From assembly GCA_030640865.1 (NCBI GenBank), contig DAOWIP010000547.1:1-6109 (forward strand): a stretch of 6,109 nucleotides of DNA, read 5' to 3'. The stretch comes from Sedimentisphaerales bacterium (GTDB lineage: Bacteria > Planctomycetota > Phycisphaerae > Sedimentisphaerales > SM23-30). Positions 5,716-6,109 of this stretch are shown here, piece after piece. How positions within the stretch are numbered: the first letter of the stretch is position 1; every line of letters starts with the position of its first letter. Below the pieces are notes generated by a model. That model saw only the letters and a list, made by a program, of their open reading frames with translations. It searched no databases and was not told the origin of the DNA. The position numbers and the translations under genes are program-made.

Positions 5716-5727
5716 ATATTCAAATGA
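5671..5727 (+). CDS. Possible 18-residue leader peptide ORF within the repeat arm
   Basis: ATG at 5671 opens a frame MLRLRSREFPYAVRIIFK whose TGA (5725-5727) overlaps the methyltransferase ATG (ATGA). The left repeat copy, read on the - strand, encodes the same first 15 residues with Leu4 changed to Phe, then runs on for 43 codons in all. No Shine-Dalgarno sequence precedes it. Coupling could explain how the methyltransferase, which also lacks one, is translated, but the frame may simply be a by-product of the repeat. Confidence 0.15.
   Translation: MLRLRSREFPYAVRIIFK
5712..5717 (+). promoter_or_regulatory. Perfect -10 box (TATAAT) next to the methyltransferase ATG
   Basis: TATAAT ends 6 bases before the ATG at 5724, mirroring the arrangement at rfbC. 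The first four bases belong to the repeat arm and the last two to unique sequence. No -35 box is seen at 16-18 bp spacing, so this is weaker than the rfbC case. If used, the mRNA would be leaderless. Confidence 0.3.
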
Positions 5728-6109
5728 ATGGTTACGATAAGACCAAACTTTACAAAACCGACGAGTATGTCAATATTTTCCCCACTCTTTTCGAAGAAGA
5801 CAGTGAGTGGAAACTAAGTAAGATTATTCCGCTAACGGACGAATGGATCACACAGGTCAGTGAAAGCGTAAAAATTATCAATCTTCTGGACGTCGGAGGG
5901 GGAGCCGGCCTGATTCTGCGGAGTGTGTCATCACATATCGAGAGGAAACACAATAAGAAAGTTAATAAATATGCGCTGGACCTGAGCGGGGCGGCGCTTG
6001 ATATGCAGCAAAAAAGGAATCCCGACCTGAAAAAGGCACTAAATGAAAACATTGCCGATACGTCACTGAAAAATAAGGAAATTGATCTGACCCTTTTAAT
6101 TGATGTTCT
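5724..6109 (+). CDS. Class I SAM-dependent methyltransferase, 3' end cut by the window (partial)
   Basis: The first 128 codons of a gene that runs off the window. The opening LYKTDEYVNIFPTLFEEDSEWK (9-30) resembles the LYKTxEY...NPTWHxEDSPWK start of methyltransferases found in O-antigen and other surface-glycan clusters. The Rossmann SAM site follows: motif I LLDVGGGAG (54-62), the acidic residue after strand 2 in YALDLS (Asp86), and IDLTLLIDV (120-128) leading into motif IV. It would move a methyl group from S-adenosylmethionine to a sugar or other small acceptor, which is not identifiable here. ATG 5724 has no Shine-Dalgarno sequence. Upstream are a TATAAT box, the inverted-repeat arm and a sigma-54 promoter. 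With rfbC nearby and flagellin between them, a role in glycan modification, perhaps of the filament, is inferred. Confidence 0.85.
   Translation, partial: MNGYDKTKLYKTDEYVNIFPTLFEEDSEWKLSKIIPLTDEWITQVSESVKIINLLDVGGGAGLILRSVSSHIERKHNKKVNKYALDLSGAALDMQQKRNPDLKKALNENIADTSLKNKEIDLTLLIDV

Larger units (their letters stand above)
5073..5723. other. Long structure-rich non-coding region between divergent flagellin and methyltransferase genes
   Basis: No protein-coding gene is credible in these 651 bases apart from an 18-codon frame at its end. From the flagellin outward it holds the ribosome binding site (5081-5087), a terminator-like two-tier hairpin, a cloverleaf-like fold, an AT-rich stretch (about 5291-5400) where nothing is recognised, GATT-phased repeats, a palindrome, a sigma-54 promoter and the right arm of the long inverted repeat. 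No convincing sigma-28 promoter (TAAA-N15-GCCGATAA) was found for the flagellin on the - strand. Confidence 0.75.

Noticed and set aside
5750..6052. 100-codon frame on the - strand opposite the methyltransferase
   Set aside because: The + strand frame has clear SAM-methyltransferase motifs; the antisense frame is biased in composition and unrecognisable.

Overview
The window most resembles a chromosomal segment of a flagellated member of the Planctomycetota, plausibly class Phycisphaerae. This rests on two things: an ECF sigma factor coupled to a large membrane protein that combines a LolA/RseB-like region, carboxypeptidase-regulatory-like beta-sandwiches and a redoxin fold, and the style of the flagellin core. 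The taxonomic call is an inference from protein style; nothing in the window proves it.

Layout. (1) 133-2741, + strand: a two-gene operon. An ECF RNA polymerase sigma factor overlaps (ATGA) a 695-residue single-pass membrane protein that is probably its anti-sigma or sensor partner. The redoxin domain of that protein has lost the CxxC active site. (2) 2765-3328, + strand: rfbC (dTDP-4-dehydrorhamnose 3,5-epimerase). A near-consensus sigma-70 promoter ends only 7 bp before its ATG, so it is a strong candidate for a leaderless mRNA. (3) 3329-3677: a non-coding stretch with small hairpins, a 9-bp tandem repeat and one arm of a long inverted repeat. (4) 3678-5072, - strand: a complete flagellin gene with a strong ribosome binding site. 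(5) 5073-5723: a long, structure-rich non-coding region. On the flagellin strand it has a cloverleaf-like fold closed by a perfect 13-bp stem, followed by a two-tier hairpin with a T7 tract. On the + strand it has a textbook sigma-54 -24/-12 promoter, then the other inverted-repeat arm. (6) 5724-6109, + strand: the start of a class I SAM methyltransferase of the kind found in surface-glycan clusters, cut by the window end.

How the parts may fit. rfbC and the methyltransferase both suggest surface-glycan synthesis, and they flank a flagellin, so flagellin or envelope glycosylation is a reasonable theme (inference). Three signals are hard to dismiss as chance. First, 45-bp inverted repeats (44/45 identical) bracket the whole flagellin gene, its leader and the sigma-54 promoter. 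Second, a structured leader plus an intrinsic terminator lies upstream of flagellin in the flagellin orientation, leaving no evident room for a promoter between terminator and gene. Third, the sigma-54 promoter points at the methyltransferase. Together they suggest either an invertible flagellin/promoter segment or two copies of a dispersed palindromic repeat, plus an attenuated flagellin leader. Neither can be settled from one sequence.
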